From Mycobacterium sp. 1554424.7 (GTDB lineage Bacteria > Actinomycetota > Actinomycetes > Mycobacteriales > Mycobacteriaceae), in assembly GCF_001665295.1 (NCBI RefSeq), contig NZ_LZSE01000072.1, positions 53,649 to 117,648 on the forward strand: a stretch of 64,000 nucleotides of DNA, given 5' to 3'. How positions within the stretch are numbered: the stretch's first letter is position 1; each line of letters starts with the position of its first letter. Positions 51,581 through 61,168 of the stretch are shown here, in pieces. A program made the position numbers and the translations under genes. The notes under the pieces are model-generated. The model was not told the origin of the DNA and did not search any database. It was given only the letters and a program-made list of their open reading frames with translations.

Positions 51581-52494
51581 CTACTTCCTCCGGTCCCCTA
51601 AGTGGCCGCCATGGTAGGAGCGGCTCTCCGGCCCCGTCCGCAACCGCGCGCCAGCTCTAATGGAATCCATGGAATCCGCCGTTGAATTCACGCCTAGGTT
51701 GGACGCGGATGAAGACAACAGGGTTCCACACTCCCATTCGAAATTTGTCGCAGACGGCGCGCGCCTCGCGTTCAGGCAGCGCTGCCTAATGTAACGATCA
51801 TCGTGATTGGAACATATTCGTAACGCGTTCCGGCGATGTAATAGTAAGGTAAACGACAGGTGTCTCGGCGCTATTGAGCCTGTGAGAATCCTGGATGCCA
51901 GCTAACGCTCCACGATGTGGAACTCGTTGTCCAGCTGATTAGTAGGCGGAATCCAGCAACCATACAGAAATGGCGAATAGTCTCACGGAATGTGAGCGAG
52001 ATCTATGGCGGAGCGGCGCCCCCGGGCATTCCGATCCGACACTGAACCGCGCCAAAGTCCCGCCATTATTGCACACGGTTAAGCTCGTTAACATATTGGT
52101 GATATTCGATGTGAAAACCGGTTGACTTTGCCCGCCAGGAATTCCGGCTATTACCGCATTTGCGCCGCAATTCTTATGAAATTGAATTCAGCCGGCGGCC
52201 GCCGGGGCCTCGGGCCCCTGTCAGCCGGGCACTGTCGCCTGGTCACGGCACCTCGGTGTCGATGTCGCCGTCTCGATGATTTGTCGTCATCCAATGCTCC
52301 CCTGAATTTCACCTAGCGTACGCATTGGTTGCTGACGGAACGCTGATTTGCTGCTGGAGGTTTGCTGTGAGCCGGATTCCTGCCATTCGCAATGGTCATT
52401 GCGGCGGACAGGTGCAGAAGCGCCGTGTCCGCGGGGTTGCGGAATCCTCAATCCGCGCTGAGGTGACCTGTGAGGTGGCGTGCCACGGCCGCTA
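51581..52494. other. Long low-GC intergenic region, promoter of PPE genes
   Basis: 914 bases without a credible gene; a 64-codon plus-strand ORF (52122-52316) has no family features. The segment from about 51,650 to 52,200 is clearly less GC-rich than the surroundings, with AT-rich runs such as ATTGGAACATATTCG. It holds the palindrome AGGCAGCGCTGCCT (51774-51787) and the inverted repeat GTTAA-GCTCG-TTAAC (52078-52092). It is likely a regulatory region for the PPE genes that begin at 51580 on the minus strand. Confidence 0.55.
51774..51787. promoter_or_regulatory. 14-bp perfect palindrome upstream of PPE
   Basis: AGGCAGCGCTGCCT with TTC before it and AAT after it. It lies 194 bases upstream of the PPE start at 51580. 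It faintly recalls an iron box but has the wrong centre. Candidate operator. Confidence 0.35.
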
Positions 52495-53694
52495 CTAGCC
52501 GGCCGCCGGAGGACGGGCGACGAAGGTGGGGCGGAAGCCGTACTGCGGCACGGCGCGCCCATACGGTTGTGCGGTGGCGGCCCCGATCGGCATCCCGGGC
52601 ATGCCCGCCGCCATGGCCGGGGGCGCCACCATGGGCGTGCCCCCGAGCGACGAGGCCAGCGGGCCGGCCAGGGGCGCGGGTGCGGTCCAGCTCGGCGGCA
52701 CCGACAGCGCGCCGATCATCGGTGCGTGCCCGAGGCCGGCCGAGACCGCATTGCCTACTCCCCCGACGGACGGCCCAGCGACCGCCTCGCCGAGTGCGTC
52801 CCCGACGGCCTGACCCGCCGCGTCGGCCGCGTCGCCGCCCCCCTGGCCCAGCAGGCTCAGGAACGGGGCCAGCGTGTTGCTGGGCATGTAGAAGCCCGAC
52901 GAGAAGGCGGTGTTCCAGATGTTGGCGTTGGGCCCCCACTGCGCCCAAAGGCTGTCCAGCGTGCCAGATCCCGACCCCTCGCCGGTGAGGAGCCCCACGA
53001 TCTCGGTCACCGGCGTCTGCGACGACGCCGGTGACGACAGGCCCTGCAGCGCGGCAGGCAGCGCGGACATCAGCTGCGAGATCGTGCTCTGCTGAGCCCC
53101 GGCCGGAGTGGCGACGGCCTGGGCCACCGCGGCCGACTGTGCGCTGCGCCCGCTCGGGCTGGTGGTCTGCTGCGGCTCGGTGAACGGGCTCAACTGGGCG
53201 GCGACCGCCGACGACGCGGCGTAGCCGTACATCGCGGCGGCGTCCTGGGCCCACATTTCGGCGTACTGGGCCTCGGTCGCCGCGATCGCCGGCGTGTTTT
53301 GGCCCAGGATGTTGGTGGCGATCAGCGCCATCAACTGAGCGCGGTTGGCCGCGATCACCGGTGGGGGCACCGTCTCGCCGAACGCGGCCTCGTAGGCCGC
53401 CGCGGCGCCCTCGGCCTGTGCGGCCGTCCGCTCGGCCTGCTCGGCCGTCGTTGCCAACCAGGCCGCGTACGGCGCGGCGGCGGCCGCCATCGACGCCGCC
53501 GCCGGACCGTACCATTCTTCACCGGTGAGCGCGGTGAGCACGGCGCCGTAAGACAGTGCGGTGGAACGCAATTCGGCGGCCAGCCCATGCCACGCCGCGG
53601 CGGCGGCCAGCATGGGTCCTGAGCCCGCCCCCGAATACATCCGGCCGGAGTTCACTTCGGGTGGCAGCAGTGCGAAATCGAGTGCAGCGGTCAT
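52495..53694 (-). CDS. PPE-family protein, SVP subfamily, under the M-box leader
   Basis: 399 residues. PPE domain: [33 protein letters not shown] (WxG), [28 protein letters not shown]. The SVP motif GALSVPPSW lies near residue 325, and the tail is glycine/methionine/proline-rich (AAGMPGMPIG) ending RPPAAG. The start follows the PE-like small ORF by two bases, whose end holds the ribosome-binding site (GGGGAGGGGG). An M-box riboswitch about 390 bases upstream suggests Mg2+ control, as with PE20-PPE31 of M. tuberculosis, which takes part in Mg2+ acquisition; PPE31 is therefore the closest functional comparison. Confidence 0.92.
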   Translation of the reverse strand: MTAALDFALLPPEVNSGRMYSGAGSGPMLAAAAAWHGLAAELRSTALSYGAVLTALTGEEWYGPAAASMAAAAAPYAAWLATTAEQAERTAAQAEGAAAAYEAAFGETVPPPVIAANRAQLMALIATNILGQNTPAIAATEAQYAEMWAQDAAAMYGYAASSAVAAQLSPFTEPQQTTSPSGRSAQSAAVAQAVATPAGAQQSTISQLMSALPAALQGLSSPASSQTPVTEIVGLLTGEGSGSGTLDSLWAQWGPNANIWNTAFSSGFYMPSNTLAPFLSLLGQGGGDAADAAGQAVGDALGEAVAGPSVGGVGNAVSAGLGHAPMIGALSVPPSWTAPAPLAGPLASSLGGTPMVAPPAMAAGMPGMPIGAATAQPYGRAVPQYGFRPTFVARPPAAG

Positions 53695-53696
53695 CG

Positions 53697-53783
53697 TCAG
53701 CCCCCTCCCCTGATGTTGGCGCGGGTGCTGAATTGTGTTGTGGCTACGGCGAAGTCCGCCGGACGTGCGAAGACAAGCGACAT
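53697..53783 (-). CDS. PE-like 28-codon ORF directly upstream of the M-box PPE gene
   Basis: The ORF starts MSLVFARPADFAVATTQF and stops after 28 codons, two bases before the PPE ATG. Its first 18 residues align with the PE N-terminus (MSFVIAAPEALAAAATDL) at M, S, V, A, P, A, A and T, with hydrophobic positions also kept. Beyond that there is no PE domain. GAGGAG lies eight bases upstream of the ATG in a context (GAGGAGTAGTCCGATGT) shared with a second such ORF at 55603-55680. It could be a decayed PE20-type gene kept as a leader peptide for translational coupling. Confidence 0.6.
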   Translation of the reverse strand: MSLVFARPADFAVATTQFSTRANIRGGG

Positions 53784-53860
53784 CGGACTACTCCTCACGG
53801 AAAGAGGGTGACCCGTGCCGACCGGCAATTGTGGCTGGTTGCAGCGCAATTCACAGACGC

Positions 53861-53877
53861 CGTCCGCTAGGCGGACG
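53861..53877 (-). terminator. Hairpin inside the M-box leader
   Basis: CGTCCGC-TAG-GCGGACG is a perfect 7-bp stem with a 3-base loop, between the leader ORF (ends 53909) and the PE-like ORF (starts 53783). No T run follows. It may serve as an attenuator or pause site. Confidence 0.4.
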
Positions 53878-53908
53878 CGCCTGTACGAGGTCTGTCGGGG
53901 TTAGCCGT

Positions 53909-53986
53909 TCAGACGATCACAAAGGGGCCGGGGCCGGATCGAATCGAAATGGTCGATTTGGAATACGGACTATCGTCGAGACTCAT
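53909..53986 (-). CDS. 25-codon leader ORF downstream of the M-box
   Basis: The ORF starts MSLDDSPYSKSTISIRSGPG and ends FVIV-stop. GAGGAGGTGAG lies immediately upstream of the ATG with good spacing, the strongest ribosome-binding site in this leader. It lies between the M-box aptamer and a GC hairpin. It shows no similarity to a known protein. The arrangement recalls the leader peptide mgtL, which works with Mg2+ sensing in Salmonella; that parallel is inference. Confidence 0.5.
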   Translation of the reverse strand: MSLDDSPYSKSTISIRSGPGPFVIV

Positions 53987-54086
53987 TTCGCTCTCACCTC
54001 CTCACGGCCTGGGCACACCGGGGGTGCCTTCAACGTGTATGCGCCTTGCACGCGGGGAGGGGCCCGGGCTGGAACTCCCGGAGACC

Positions 54087-54252
54087 GCACCCCTCTCGTC
54101 AGAGCTTCGGCACCACACGGCGTATCCGATCCGAGCCGGAAGCCACTTGGGCTCAACCCTTAAGCCGGGAGGAGCTGTCCTGACCGGGGGCGTCTCTCGA
54201 CGTTCGGGGTCAGTGGCCTGTATCCGTGCAGACGCCTCACCTAGCGAGGTGC
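54087..54252 (-). ncRNA. M-box (ykoK) magnesium riboswitch
   Basis: On the minus strand the aptamer reads CTCGCTAGGTGAGGC, then GGATACAGGCCACTGACCCC, then GTCGAGAGACGCCC, and further on GTGCCGAAGCTCTGACGAG. These are the conserved blocks of the M-box class in order (AGGTGAGGC, ACAGGCCACTG, GTCGAGAGACGCC, GTGCCGAAGCTCT). The 5' CACCTCG can pair with 3' CGAGAGGGGTG to close P1. High Mg2+ folds the aptamer and turns expression off. It is about 390 bases upstream of a PPE gene, in the position where M. tuberculosis has an M-box before PE20-PPE31. Confidence 0.88.
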
Positions 54253-54326
54253 TTGCAGAGGCCATGGTGGCACCCGGGTGGCGGATCAGTCAAACCAACT
54301 GCCACTCGCTTGCAACAATCCCTCCG

Positions 54327-55589
54327 TCACCCGGCGGCCGGCGGGCGCGGCATCACGGTCACGCGGAAGCCGTAGCGCGGGCCGTGGCCGTAGCCGCCCG
54401 CGGCCGTGGCGGCGGGCATTCCCGGCATACCGGGCATCGGTCCCGAACCGGGCTGGACGGCGCCCGCGGCCGGCCCGACGGCGTTGGTCCAGCCACCCCC
54501 GGCGAACGTCGCCCCCGCGTGGTTCTCCACCTGGGCGGCCGCCGTCCACGTCTGCGGCACGGACAATCGCCCGACCAACGCCCCCTGGTTGGTGCTGGCC
54601 GTAAACCCGCTCAGGTCCGCGCCCGTCGCGCCGGCCGCCCCTGGCGTCAGCAGGGGCACCCACCCTGGATTCCCGGTGCCGGCGCCCATCGGTGGTAACG
54701 CGGTCGCCGTCGGCGAGGCGGCGACTTGGACCGCGTTGATGTCGGCCATCCCACCGGTGACCGCCGGTTCGATGACGGCGGGGCTCACGTATCCGGCCGA
54801 GACGAACCCGTTGAAAAACGACGAGTTCAAGAACGTGCCGATCGAATTGCCGTCCGCACCGTCCAGGAAATTCAGGATGGCGTCGAGCAGCCCTTGGCCC
54901 GGGATCGCCGCAGCCGGGTTTGCGACTGACGACAGCGGCGACGAGAACCCTTGCAGCGCGGTCGGTATCGCGGACATCAGCTGGTCCACCGTTTGGGCGC
55001 CGGTGCCCGCCGCGGTCCCCGTGGCCTGCGTGACCGCCGATGCCTGGGCCGCCTGCCCAGCCGGATTGGTCGTCTCCGCCGGTTGATCGAACGGCGTCAG
55101 CGTCGACGCCGCCGCCGAACTCCCGGCATAGCCGTACATGGCCGCCGCGTCCTGGGCCCACATCTCGCCGTACTCGGCCTCGGCGGCCGCGATCGCGGGA
55201 GTGTTTTGCCCGAGGAAGTTGGTCGCAACCAGCGCCGCGAGGAGGGCGCGGTTGGCCGCCACCTCCGCCGGGGGCACCGTCATGGCAAACGCTGCCTCAT
55301 ATGCCGCCGCCGCGGCCGCCGCCTGACCGGAAGCCTGCTGGGCAAGCGCCCCGGTGCCGGTCATCCACTGGACAAACGTTGCCGCCGCGGCGCCCATCGC
55401 CGCGGAGGCCGGCCCCATCCACTCTTCGCTCGTCAGCCCCGTGGTGACCGAGTCGTACGAGGCCGCCGCCGAACCCAGCTCCGCACCGAGCGCGGCCCAT
55501 GCTGTCGCGGCGGCCATCATCGGGGCCGAGCCCGGCCCGGAATACATGCGCCCGGAATTGACTTCCGGTGGTAGCGCTCCGAAATCCAT
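54327..55589 (-). CDS. PPE-family protein, SVP subfamily
   Basis: 420 residues from ATG 55589 ([20 protein letters not shown]), chosen because AAGGGGGTGCTGGCA precedes it; the ORF extends upstream only through the small ORF region. Features are SEEWMGPAS (WxG), [28 protein letters not shown], and the SVP motif GRLSVPQTW at about residue 340. The tail is Gly/Met/Pro-rich ending RPPAAG, like the adjacent PPE. The two share ends and organisation and are probably duplicates. It is immediately downstream of the eccA5 gene cluster, separated by 638 bases, and is preceded by a PE-like small ORF. Confidence 0.92.
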   Translation of the reverse strand: MDFGALPPEVNSGRMYSGPGSAPMMAAATAWAALGAELGSAAASYDSVTTGLTSEEWMGPASAAMGAAAATFVQWMTGTGALAQQASGQAAAAAAAYEAAFAMTVPPAEVAANRALLAALVATNFLGQNTPAIAAAEAEYGEMWAQDAAAMYGYAGSSAAASTLTPFDQPAETTNPAGQAAQASAVTQATGTAAGTGAQTVDQLMSAIPTALQGFSSPLSSVANPAAAIPGQGLLDAILNFLDGADGNSIGTFLNSSFFNGFVSAGYVSPAVIEPAVTGGMADINAVQVAASPTATALPPMGAGTGNPGWVPLLTPGAAGATGADLSGFTASTNQGALVGRLSVPQTWTAAAQVENHAGATFAGGGWTNAVGPAAGAVQPGSGPMPGMPGMPAATAAGGYGHGPRYGFRVTVMPRPPAAG

Positions 55590-55602
55590 TGCCAGCACCC
55601 CC

Positions 55603-55680
55603 TTAACCGGCCATGGCGGGGTCGGCGGCAACCATGTCTGCATTGCGCAGTGATTTCCGTTGTGTTACAAAGAAATACAT
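55603..55680 (-). CDS. PE-like 25-codon ORF upstream of PPE
   Basis: It starts [18 protein letters not shown] and stops 13 bases before the PPE ATG. Compared with PE18/PE19-type N-termini (MSFVTTQPEALAAAA) the M, F, T, Q, L and A positions match, though P-E is replaced by R-K. The ribosome-binding context GAGGAGAAGTCCGATGT is the same as in the other PE-like ORF, with one base changed. This repeated context argues that both ORFs descend from PE genes or serve the same coupling role. It is shorter than any functional PE protein. Confidence 0.5.
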   Translation of the reverse strand: MYFFVTQRKSLRNADMVAADPAMAG

Positions 55681-56227
55681 CGGACTTCTCCTCAAAAGCG
55701 GTTGGTCCGACCCGGATACGCGCAGGTGGCCGCCGAGGTACGTCGGCTGCTGCCGATTCAACCGGCGGCGAGTGCGCCGCGACCGGATCGGAAAGAAACG
55801 GTCAATGCTTTCATGCGTCAACTGTTAATTCGGCCGGCGCGCCCACCTCCCGTCGTGGCCCGGGGCGCTCACGGAAGTGCGCCATGGTCGCCCGAATCGG
55901 GACGAGACCCCCGGCGAAATTCGCCGAACGCAGGCGCCGCGCTCATCCCGATCACCGCACCGCGGGTCGAGCGGACAATGCGTAGGGCAAACGCCGCCTG
56001 ATTTCTAGGCGTCTTGCGACGATAGACCTAAATCCCCTTCTCAAGACCCATTTCCGCGGGGAAACTGCGCTCGGCGATGAGCATTGAGGATCATGGTGGC
56101 ACCGGGCCCGACGCCGGGCAACGCGAACCGCTTCTCCATTGAAAATTAATAGAAAGCTCATAGAATCGCCGCGCGCCGTCGGCCGAAAACAATTGCGGCC
56201 GTTAGCTGATCGGACCGCGAGGGAGAT
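55681..56227. other. Intergenic region between eccA5 and the PPE genes
   Basis: About 550 bases, all minus-strand genes on both sides. No M-box is visible and no credible coding sequence; ORFs of 70-110 codons on the plus strand look like shadows. A moderately AT-rich stretch lies near 56120-56180. It likely holds the terminator of the ESX-5 operon and the promoter of the PPE unit. Confidence 0.45.
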
Positions 56228-58063
56228 TTACGAACTCGGCTTCTTCTCGGCCACGGCCGTCCGGATCCCCTCCAGGAGGTCCTCGGCCGTCAACTCCTTG
56301 AACCGAAGCAGCTGGGCCTCGCTGAACTCGCTGAGATCGCTGGACAGCACCGCGTCGAGATCTTCGTCGTCGAGCCGGAAGCTGCGGTGGTCGCGCGCCT
56401 TTTCCACGACGTTGCGCACGAAGCCGGCGTTGCCGAGCGTATCGATGCCGCGAATCAAATCCCCGTCTTCCGAGTAGCTCTCGTCGAGGTAGAACTTGGT
56501 GTACGACGGCAGCAGCGCCGCGGCGGCCTCGTCGGTGATGACGTCCTCGTTCTCCCGGCCCATCAGCTTTGTCAGCGCAACGAGCTCGTCCGGGGTGTAG
56601 CTGAAGAACTCGATCACAGTCGAAAAGCGCCGTCGCAGACCCTGATTCACCTCGAGCATCTTGTCCATGGCCTTGGCGTAGCCCGCGCCGAACACCACGA
56701 GCTCGTCGCGATGGTTTTCCATGTACAGCAGCAGCGTGTTGATGATCGCGTTGCCGTAGGGGTCGCCCTGGTGGTACCCGCTCTCGTGCAGGGTGTGCAT
56801 CTCGTCAAAGAAGACCGCTCCGCCCAAGGCGCCCTCGAGCATCTCCTCGGTGTTCTTCTCGGCGTCGGCCATGTACCGCCCCAACAGCTTGGTGCGGCTG
56901 GTCTCCACCACCAGCGGCTTGCGCAACACGGTGAGGCCGCACAGCTGCTTGGTGAAGGCCCGTGCGACCGACGTCTTGCCGGTTCCGGGCGGACCCAACA
57001 GCAATGTGTGGCGTGACGTCACGGGCACCGGCAGGCCCATCTTCTCCCGGGCCAGGTTGACCTTGGTGGTCGACTTGATGAGCTTGATTTCCCGCTTGGC
57101 CCGCTCCATGCCGAGCATCGCGTTGAGCTCGGCGTCCCCTTCGGCCAGGTACTTGGCGGCCTCTTGCGCGTGGCGGGCGGCCTCGGTCTGCGCGCGCGTC
57201 GGCGCGCTGTCCGGGTCCCACGGGTCGGTGCGCGCCTCGATCGTCTCCGGGTCGGTCAGCACGAGCCGGTAGTTGGGGTTGTCCAACGCTTCTCGGGCCG
57301 GTGCGAACTTCGGGTCGCGGGAGTACACCCGGCGCAACAGCTCGACGGCCTCCTCCTCGCGGCCGACGTGCCGCAGGCACATGCCCTGGGTGTAGAGCGC
57401 GATGTTGGCCGCCCCCGGCACCCGGTCGCCCTCGACCGCGTCCTGACCGCGCCTGAAGGCCTCCTCGAAGACTCCCAACGAGGCCAGCGCGGTGGTCGCC
57501 ATCGCGGCGCCGGCGGCCTTCAGCTCGGGATGCCGCCAGGTCTTGCCCTCGGGGAATTGGGCGAGCACGTCGGGCCAGCGACCGGTGCGGAAGTACAGCA
57601 CGCCCCGCACGTAGTTGACGACTTCCTCGTCGAAAGGATGGCGGGGCTCGACGCCGTCGAGCAGCTTCGCGGCTTCCTCGTAGCGTTTCGCCTCGGCGAG
57701 GACGGCCGCGTACGCGCACGCCAGCGACTCCACGCTGGTGACCGCCAGGCGCAGGAACAACCCGTCGGAGACCTCGGGCCGAAACTGCAGGTCGGTGACC
57801 CCGAGGCGGCGGGTTTCCCAACCGAAGGTCCGGACCGCCGCCCACGCGCCGGCGAGCACCTCGATGCTCTGCTCACCCGCCAGCATCCGTGCCAGCCAGG
57901 CGTCGCACATCGCCGGATCCAGCGTGGTGGCCGTGTTGAACATCTGCGCGGCCACCTGCGGGTTGTGGCTGGGCTGTAGCCCGTTGACCGAAATCCCCGA
58001 CGCCAGAAGCCCGGCGACCATAGCGTTACGGGCGTCTTCGGCGGTTGACTGCGAGCGCGTCAT
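56228..58063 (-). CDS. eccA5: ESX-5 cytosolic AAA+ ATPase EccA5
   Basis: 611 residues. The N-terminal half is TPR-like and helical ([37 protein letters not shown]). The C-terminal half is an AAA+ domain with [14 protein letters not shown] (Walker A, residue about 357) and [15 protein letters not shown] (Walker B, residue about 416). It assists ESX-5 secretion, apparently by recycling EspG5 from PE-PPE substrates. Its ATG overlaps the eccE5 stop by four bases. It ends the ESX-5 core operon. Sequence and length agree with the M. tuberculosis protein. Confidence 0.96.
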   Translation of the reverse strand: MTRSQSTAEDARNAMVAGLLASGISVNGLQPSHNPQVAAQMFNTATTLDPAMCDAWLARMLAGEQSIEVLAGAWAAVRTFGWETRRLGVTDLQFRPEVSDGLFLRLAVTSVESLACAYAAVLAEAKRYEEAAKLLDGVEPRHPFDEEVVNYVRGVLYFRTGRWPDVLAQFPEGKTWRHPELKAAGAAMATTALASLGVFEEAFRRGQDAVEGDRVPGAANIALYTQGMCLRHVGREEEAVELLRRVYSRDPKFAPAREALDNPNYRLVLTDPETIEARTDPWDPDSAPTRAQTEAARHAQEAAKYLAEGDAELNAMLGMERAKREIKLIKSTTKVNLAREKMGLPVPVTSRHTLLLGPPGTGKTSVARAFTKQLCGLTVLRKPLVVETSRTKLLGRYMADAEKNTEEMLEGALGGAVFFDEMHTLHESGYHQGDPYGNAIINTLLLYMENHRDELVVFGAGYAKAMDKMLEVNQGLRRRFSTVIEFFSYTPDELVALTKLMGRENEDVITDEAAAALLPSYTKFYLDESYSEDGDLIRGIDTLGNAGFVRNVVEKARDHRSFRLDDEDLDAVLSSDLSEFSEAQLLRFKELTAEDLLEGIRTAVAEKKPSS

Positions 58064-59256
58064 TGCGCGACGGGCACGCTCGCTGCGCTCTCCCGCTCCT
58101 GACCGACCGACAGCACCAGATCATCGTCGTCGAGCAACGGACGGCTGGGCACGATTAAGAGCGGGTGGGCCGCCGGAGCGGGCAGGCTGGCGCGTACCGC
58201 CGCCAGTTGGCGGCCGGTGAGCCGGTTGAGTCCCGACGATACGTTCCTGGGCAGGCGGCGCTCGCTGTGGTAGCGCACCCAGGCCGACAGCTCCGGCCGG
58301 CCGGAGCTGGTGAGGAGCCGGATCGTCACCACGGCGGCGCCCACTTCGGGCTGCAACAGGCTGTCCAACGTCTCGCTGCTGATGTCCGACGGGGTCAACC
58401 AGAAGCTGGTGGCGAACCCGTTGAAGTGCTTGAGGTGCCGCCATCCCGGCCGGCTCCAGGTCGGTTCGAGGTCCGCCAGCACGGCGCTGTCCACCTCGGC
58501 GAGTTCGTCGGCTGTCAGCGGCCTGGCCACACAGTTTTGCCCGTCGAGGTCTTGGGCGAGCCGCTCGGTGGCCGCCACCAGGGTCGACGCGAGCGAGTCC
58601 CGGGCCGCCACGGCGGCCACGTTGCGCTGCGGGTTCATCCGAAGCACCAGCCAGGTGCGGCGCACGTACGAGGTGGGTTGGTCGCTCACCACCCCCCACT
58701 CTTCGGGTCCCCAGTCGTCCAGCTTCGACTTCTCGGCCGCGTTCCCGCCGCGGCGCACCTTCATCGTGACGATGTCGATGCCGTCCAGGTGGATGTCGAA
58801 CTGGCGCAGGCCCTCCGCGACGGCGTGCACCGGCAGAATTGCCGCCGTGTTGCGGTGCCGGTGGCGCCCGGAGGCGTCGTCCTCCCCGCCGTCGATCGCG
58901 ATCACGCTCACCAAGTGGCCGTCGTACTGGCGCACGCCGACCCGGTCACGCCCGAACCGGCGCTGGTGGTCGATCGCCGGCGTGCATCCCGCGGTCAGCG
59001 CGGTGCCGGGATCGGCGGACCAGTCCCACAGCCAGGTGGCCAGGCCCGAGGTCACGGTAAGGCCGTGGTGAGTCACCAGGGAGAGCAGCGTGATCACCGT
59101 GGCGAGCCCGACGCCCACCCAAAACGCGATGTGGTGCTCGCCTTGCCACGAGGCCGGGCAGTGGCTGGCCACCAACAGGATCAGGATGTCGACCAGAAAC
59201 ACCGCGGTGACCCGCGGCCACGACAAAGACAATCCGAAACTTCGCTGAGCCTTCAT
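58060..59256 (-). CDS. eccE5: ESX-5 membrane component EccE5
   Basis: 398 residues. Two N-terminal membrane segments occupy about residues 14-35 and 43-65 ([37 protein letters not shown]), followed by a soluble domain facing the periplasm/cytosol boundary. EccE is the peripheral part of the membrane pore with EccB, EccC and EccD. It starts 19 bases after mycP5 and overlaps eccA5 by four bases. No anomalies. Confidence 0.94.
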   Translation of the reverse strand: MKAQRSFGLSLSWPRVTAVFLVDILILLVASHCPASWQGEHHIAFWVGVGLATVITLLSLVTHHGLTVTSGLATWLWDWSADPGTALTAGCTPAIDHQRRFGRDRVGVRQYDGHLVSVIAIDGGEDDASGRHRHRNTAAILPVHAVAEGLRQFDIHLDGIDIVTMKVRRGGNAAEKSKLDDWGPEEWGVVSDQPTSYVRRTWLVLRMNPQRNVAAVAARDSLASTLVAATERLAQDLDGQNCVARPLTADELAEVDSAVLADLEPTWSRPGWRHLKHFNGFATSFWLTPSDISSETLDSLLQPEVGAAVVTIRLLTSSGRPELSAWVRYHSERRLPRNVSSGLNRLTGRQLAAVRASLPAPAAHPLLIVPSRPLLDDDDLVLSVGQERESAASVPVAQ

Positions 59257-59275
59257 TGCTATTGCTGCTCCGACC

Positions 59276-61168
59276 TCATTGCTGCTTGCGTGTCCGCTTC
59301 ATGAACACTGCTATGCCGAACACGGCGCCGCCGATCAGTAACGCGGCGGTCAACCCTCCGGCTGCCACCCATATTGGCACCATATCCCGCTTGGGTGCCG
59401 CCTTAGGGATGTTCAGCGGCGCCGACAACTGCTGCGGCGGCTTTGCCGGGCCTTCGGGCACGTCCCACGTCAGCGCGGCCACCGGATCGATGACACCGTA
59501 GCCGACCTGGTTGTCAACCCCACGGGCCGGCGCCCGGGCGGTGCGTTCCAACCGGTTGATGACCTGATACGCCGATAGCTGGGGGTATTTCGCCCGCACG
59601 AGGGCGGCGACCCCGGAGACGATCGCGGTCGAGAAACTGGTGCCGGCCGGAACCAGCAGCGTGTTGTCCGGGCCATCGATCGCGTTGATCAACCCGTCGT
59701 CCCGCGGCGAGAGCCCGATGACGTCGGTCCCCGGCGCGGCGATCCCCACCCACGGCCCGGCGACGCTGGTCGAACCCTGGCCACCCTGGCCCCCCTGGCC
59801 TCCCTGGGTGAGGGGCTTGCCGTCGTTGTCGACCGCGCCCACCGTCAGGACGTAGTCGCTGAACCAGGACGGCGTCACCACAGTGCCCACACCGCTCCAG
59901 TCGCGGGGATCCTTGGGCTGCATGGGATCGAAGGCCGGGTTCTGCTTGCAGTCCTTCTTGCTCGTGTCGCCGGCCGCCGCCACGATGACGACGTTCTTGT
60001 CGACCGCGGCGTAGCGCACGGCGGCGCCCAGCGAGCGCTGATCGATGATGTTGCGCGAGCTCATGCACGTCACGTCGGAAATGTTGATCACCGTGGCGCC
60101 GAGGTTCGCGGCGTGCACGATCGCGCGCGCCATGGTCTCGACGTCGTCGATCTTCGCGCGGGTCTGCGGGTCCTCGTCGCCGGTGTAGGCGTCCTTGAGG
60201 CCGAAGGCCTGGCTGGACTGGCGGATCGCGATGATGTCGACGTCCGGGGCGATCCCGCTGAACGCGTCGGGCGCCGACGCCGGCGCAGGCGGGGCCGGCG
60301 GTGGCGGCGGCGGCTTGGGCGGGTCCAGTGGACGCGGGCTGGCCGGGTTACCCCGGTTGTCGACGCCTACCGCGTGCCCGCCGCCGGAATAGCTGGGAAT
60401 GGTCACCGTCCCGCCGCCGTGGTTGGCCGACGGCGCCTGGCCCGGCCCGGCTTGGGGTCCCCCGGGAGGCACGCCGGGACCCGCCGGGGCAGGCGGACCC
60501 GCCGGTGCGGCTGGCGGTGCCGGCGGCGCTCCGAACGGCCCCGGCGCAGGTGATTCCGACGGTGGCGGCGCGGGGACCATCGTCACGGTCTGGGGCAACG
60601 GCGACAGGGTTACCGTCTGCGGCGGCGGCGCTTTCGGGGGCGGCTCCGTGGTGGGAATCGTGACCGGCTTGCGCGGCGCCGCCGGCGGCGTGGCGGCGCC
60701 GCTGGCCGGGGCCGCACCGATCATCGACGCCACGATGGTGCCGTGCGCGTCGCAGTCCGAGAGCCCATCGCCCGACATGATGTAGTCGCCGCCCGGAATC
60801 AGGTGCGGAAACCTGGGGTGCGGCGTCACACCGGTGTCGATGACGGCGACCTTCTGCCCGGCGCCGCGGCCGAACTGCCACGCCTCCTGCAAGTTCAGCA
60901 TGTCCATGTACTTCGGCTGCAGCCGGAAGTCGGTCCCGGGCAGCACGCCGACCTCGGTGCAGTAGGAGTTCTGCTTCATCGGCGCCGGCGGCCCGGGCGG
61001 GCCGTCGGGCGGCACCGCGCCCGGATCAACCGTCGGAGGCGAGATCGCGGAGGCGGGCGGCAGACCTGCTAATGCACCTGAGGTAAGCAGGAGTGCGGCG
61101 ACGGTCGCACGGGATGCGCGACCGCGCCACACCTTGCCCCTAGCGGTAACGAATCGCGGCATAGACAT
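59276..61168 (-). CDS. mycP5: ESX-5 mycosin, subtilisin-like serine protease MycP5
   Basis: 630 residues, about 45 longer than the M. tuberculosis protein I recall. It has an N-terminal signal peptide ([21 protein letters not shown]), then the catalytic triad Asp in [13 protein letters not shown] (residue about 108), His in [11 protein letters not shown] (about 139) and Ser in [12 protein letters not shown] (about 511), and a C-terminal membrane anchor ([21 protein letters not shown]) ending with a basic tail. A proline-rich insertion fills about residues 150-275, and a [11 protein letters not shown] loop lies near 452. Mycosins stabilise the ESX complex. The start overlaps the eccD5 end by 29 bases. 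Confidence 0.95.
   Translation of the reverse strand: MSMPRFVTARGKVWRGRASRATVAALLLTSGALAGLPPASAISPPTVDPGAVPPDGPPGPPAPMKQNSYCTEVGVLPGTDFRLQPKYMDMLNLQEAWQFGRGAGQKVAVIDTGVTPHPRFPHLIPGGDYIMSGDGLSDCDAHGTIVASMIGAAPASGAATPPAAPRKPVTIPTTEPPPKAPPPQTVTLSPLPQTVTMVPAPPPSESPAPGPFGAPPAPPAAPAGPPAPAGPGVPPGGPQAGPGQAPSANHGGGTVTIPSYSGGGHAVGVDNRGNPASPRPLDPPKPPPPPPAPPAPASAPDAFSGIAPDVDIIAIRQSSQAFGLKDAYTGDEDPQTRAKIDDVETMARAIVHAANLGATVINISDVTCMSSRNIIDQRSLGAAVRYAAVDKNVVIVAAAGDTSKKDCKQNPAFDPMQPKDPRDWSGVGTVVTPSWFSDYVLTVGAVDNDGKPLTQGGQGGQGGQGSTSVAGPWVGIAAPGTDVIGLSPRDDGLINAIDGPDNTLLVPAGTSFSTAIVSGVAALVRAKYPQLSAYQVINRLERTARAPARGVDNQVGYGVIDPVAALTWDVPEGPAKPPQQLSAPLNIPKAAPKRDMVPIWVAAGGLTAALLIGGAVFGIAVFMKRTRKQQ

Noticed and set aside
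51774-51787. IdeR box reading of the AGGCAGCGCTGCCT palindrome
   Set aside because: It has an even-length centre and only about 6 of 9 matches per half-site, below what I would accept for an iron box.
52122-52316. 64-codon plus-strand ORF in the low-GC region
   Set aside because: No ribosome-binding site, no domain, cysteine/arginine-rich random composition; not supported as a gene.
55681-56227. Second M-box upstream of the other PPE gene
   Set aside because: The AGGTGAGGC block and other M-box motifs are absent from both strands here.
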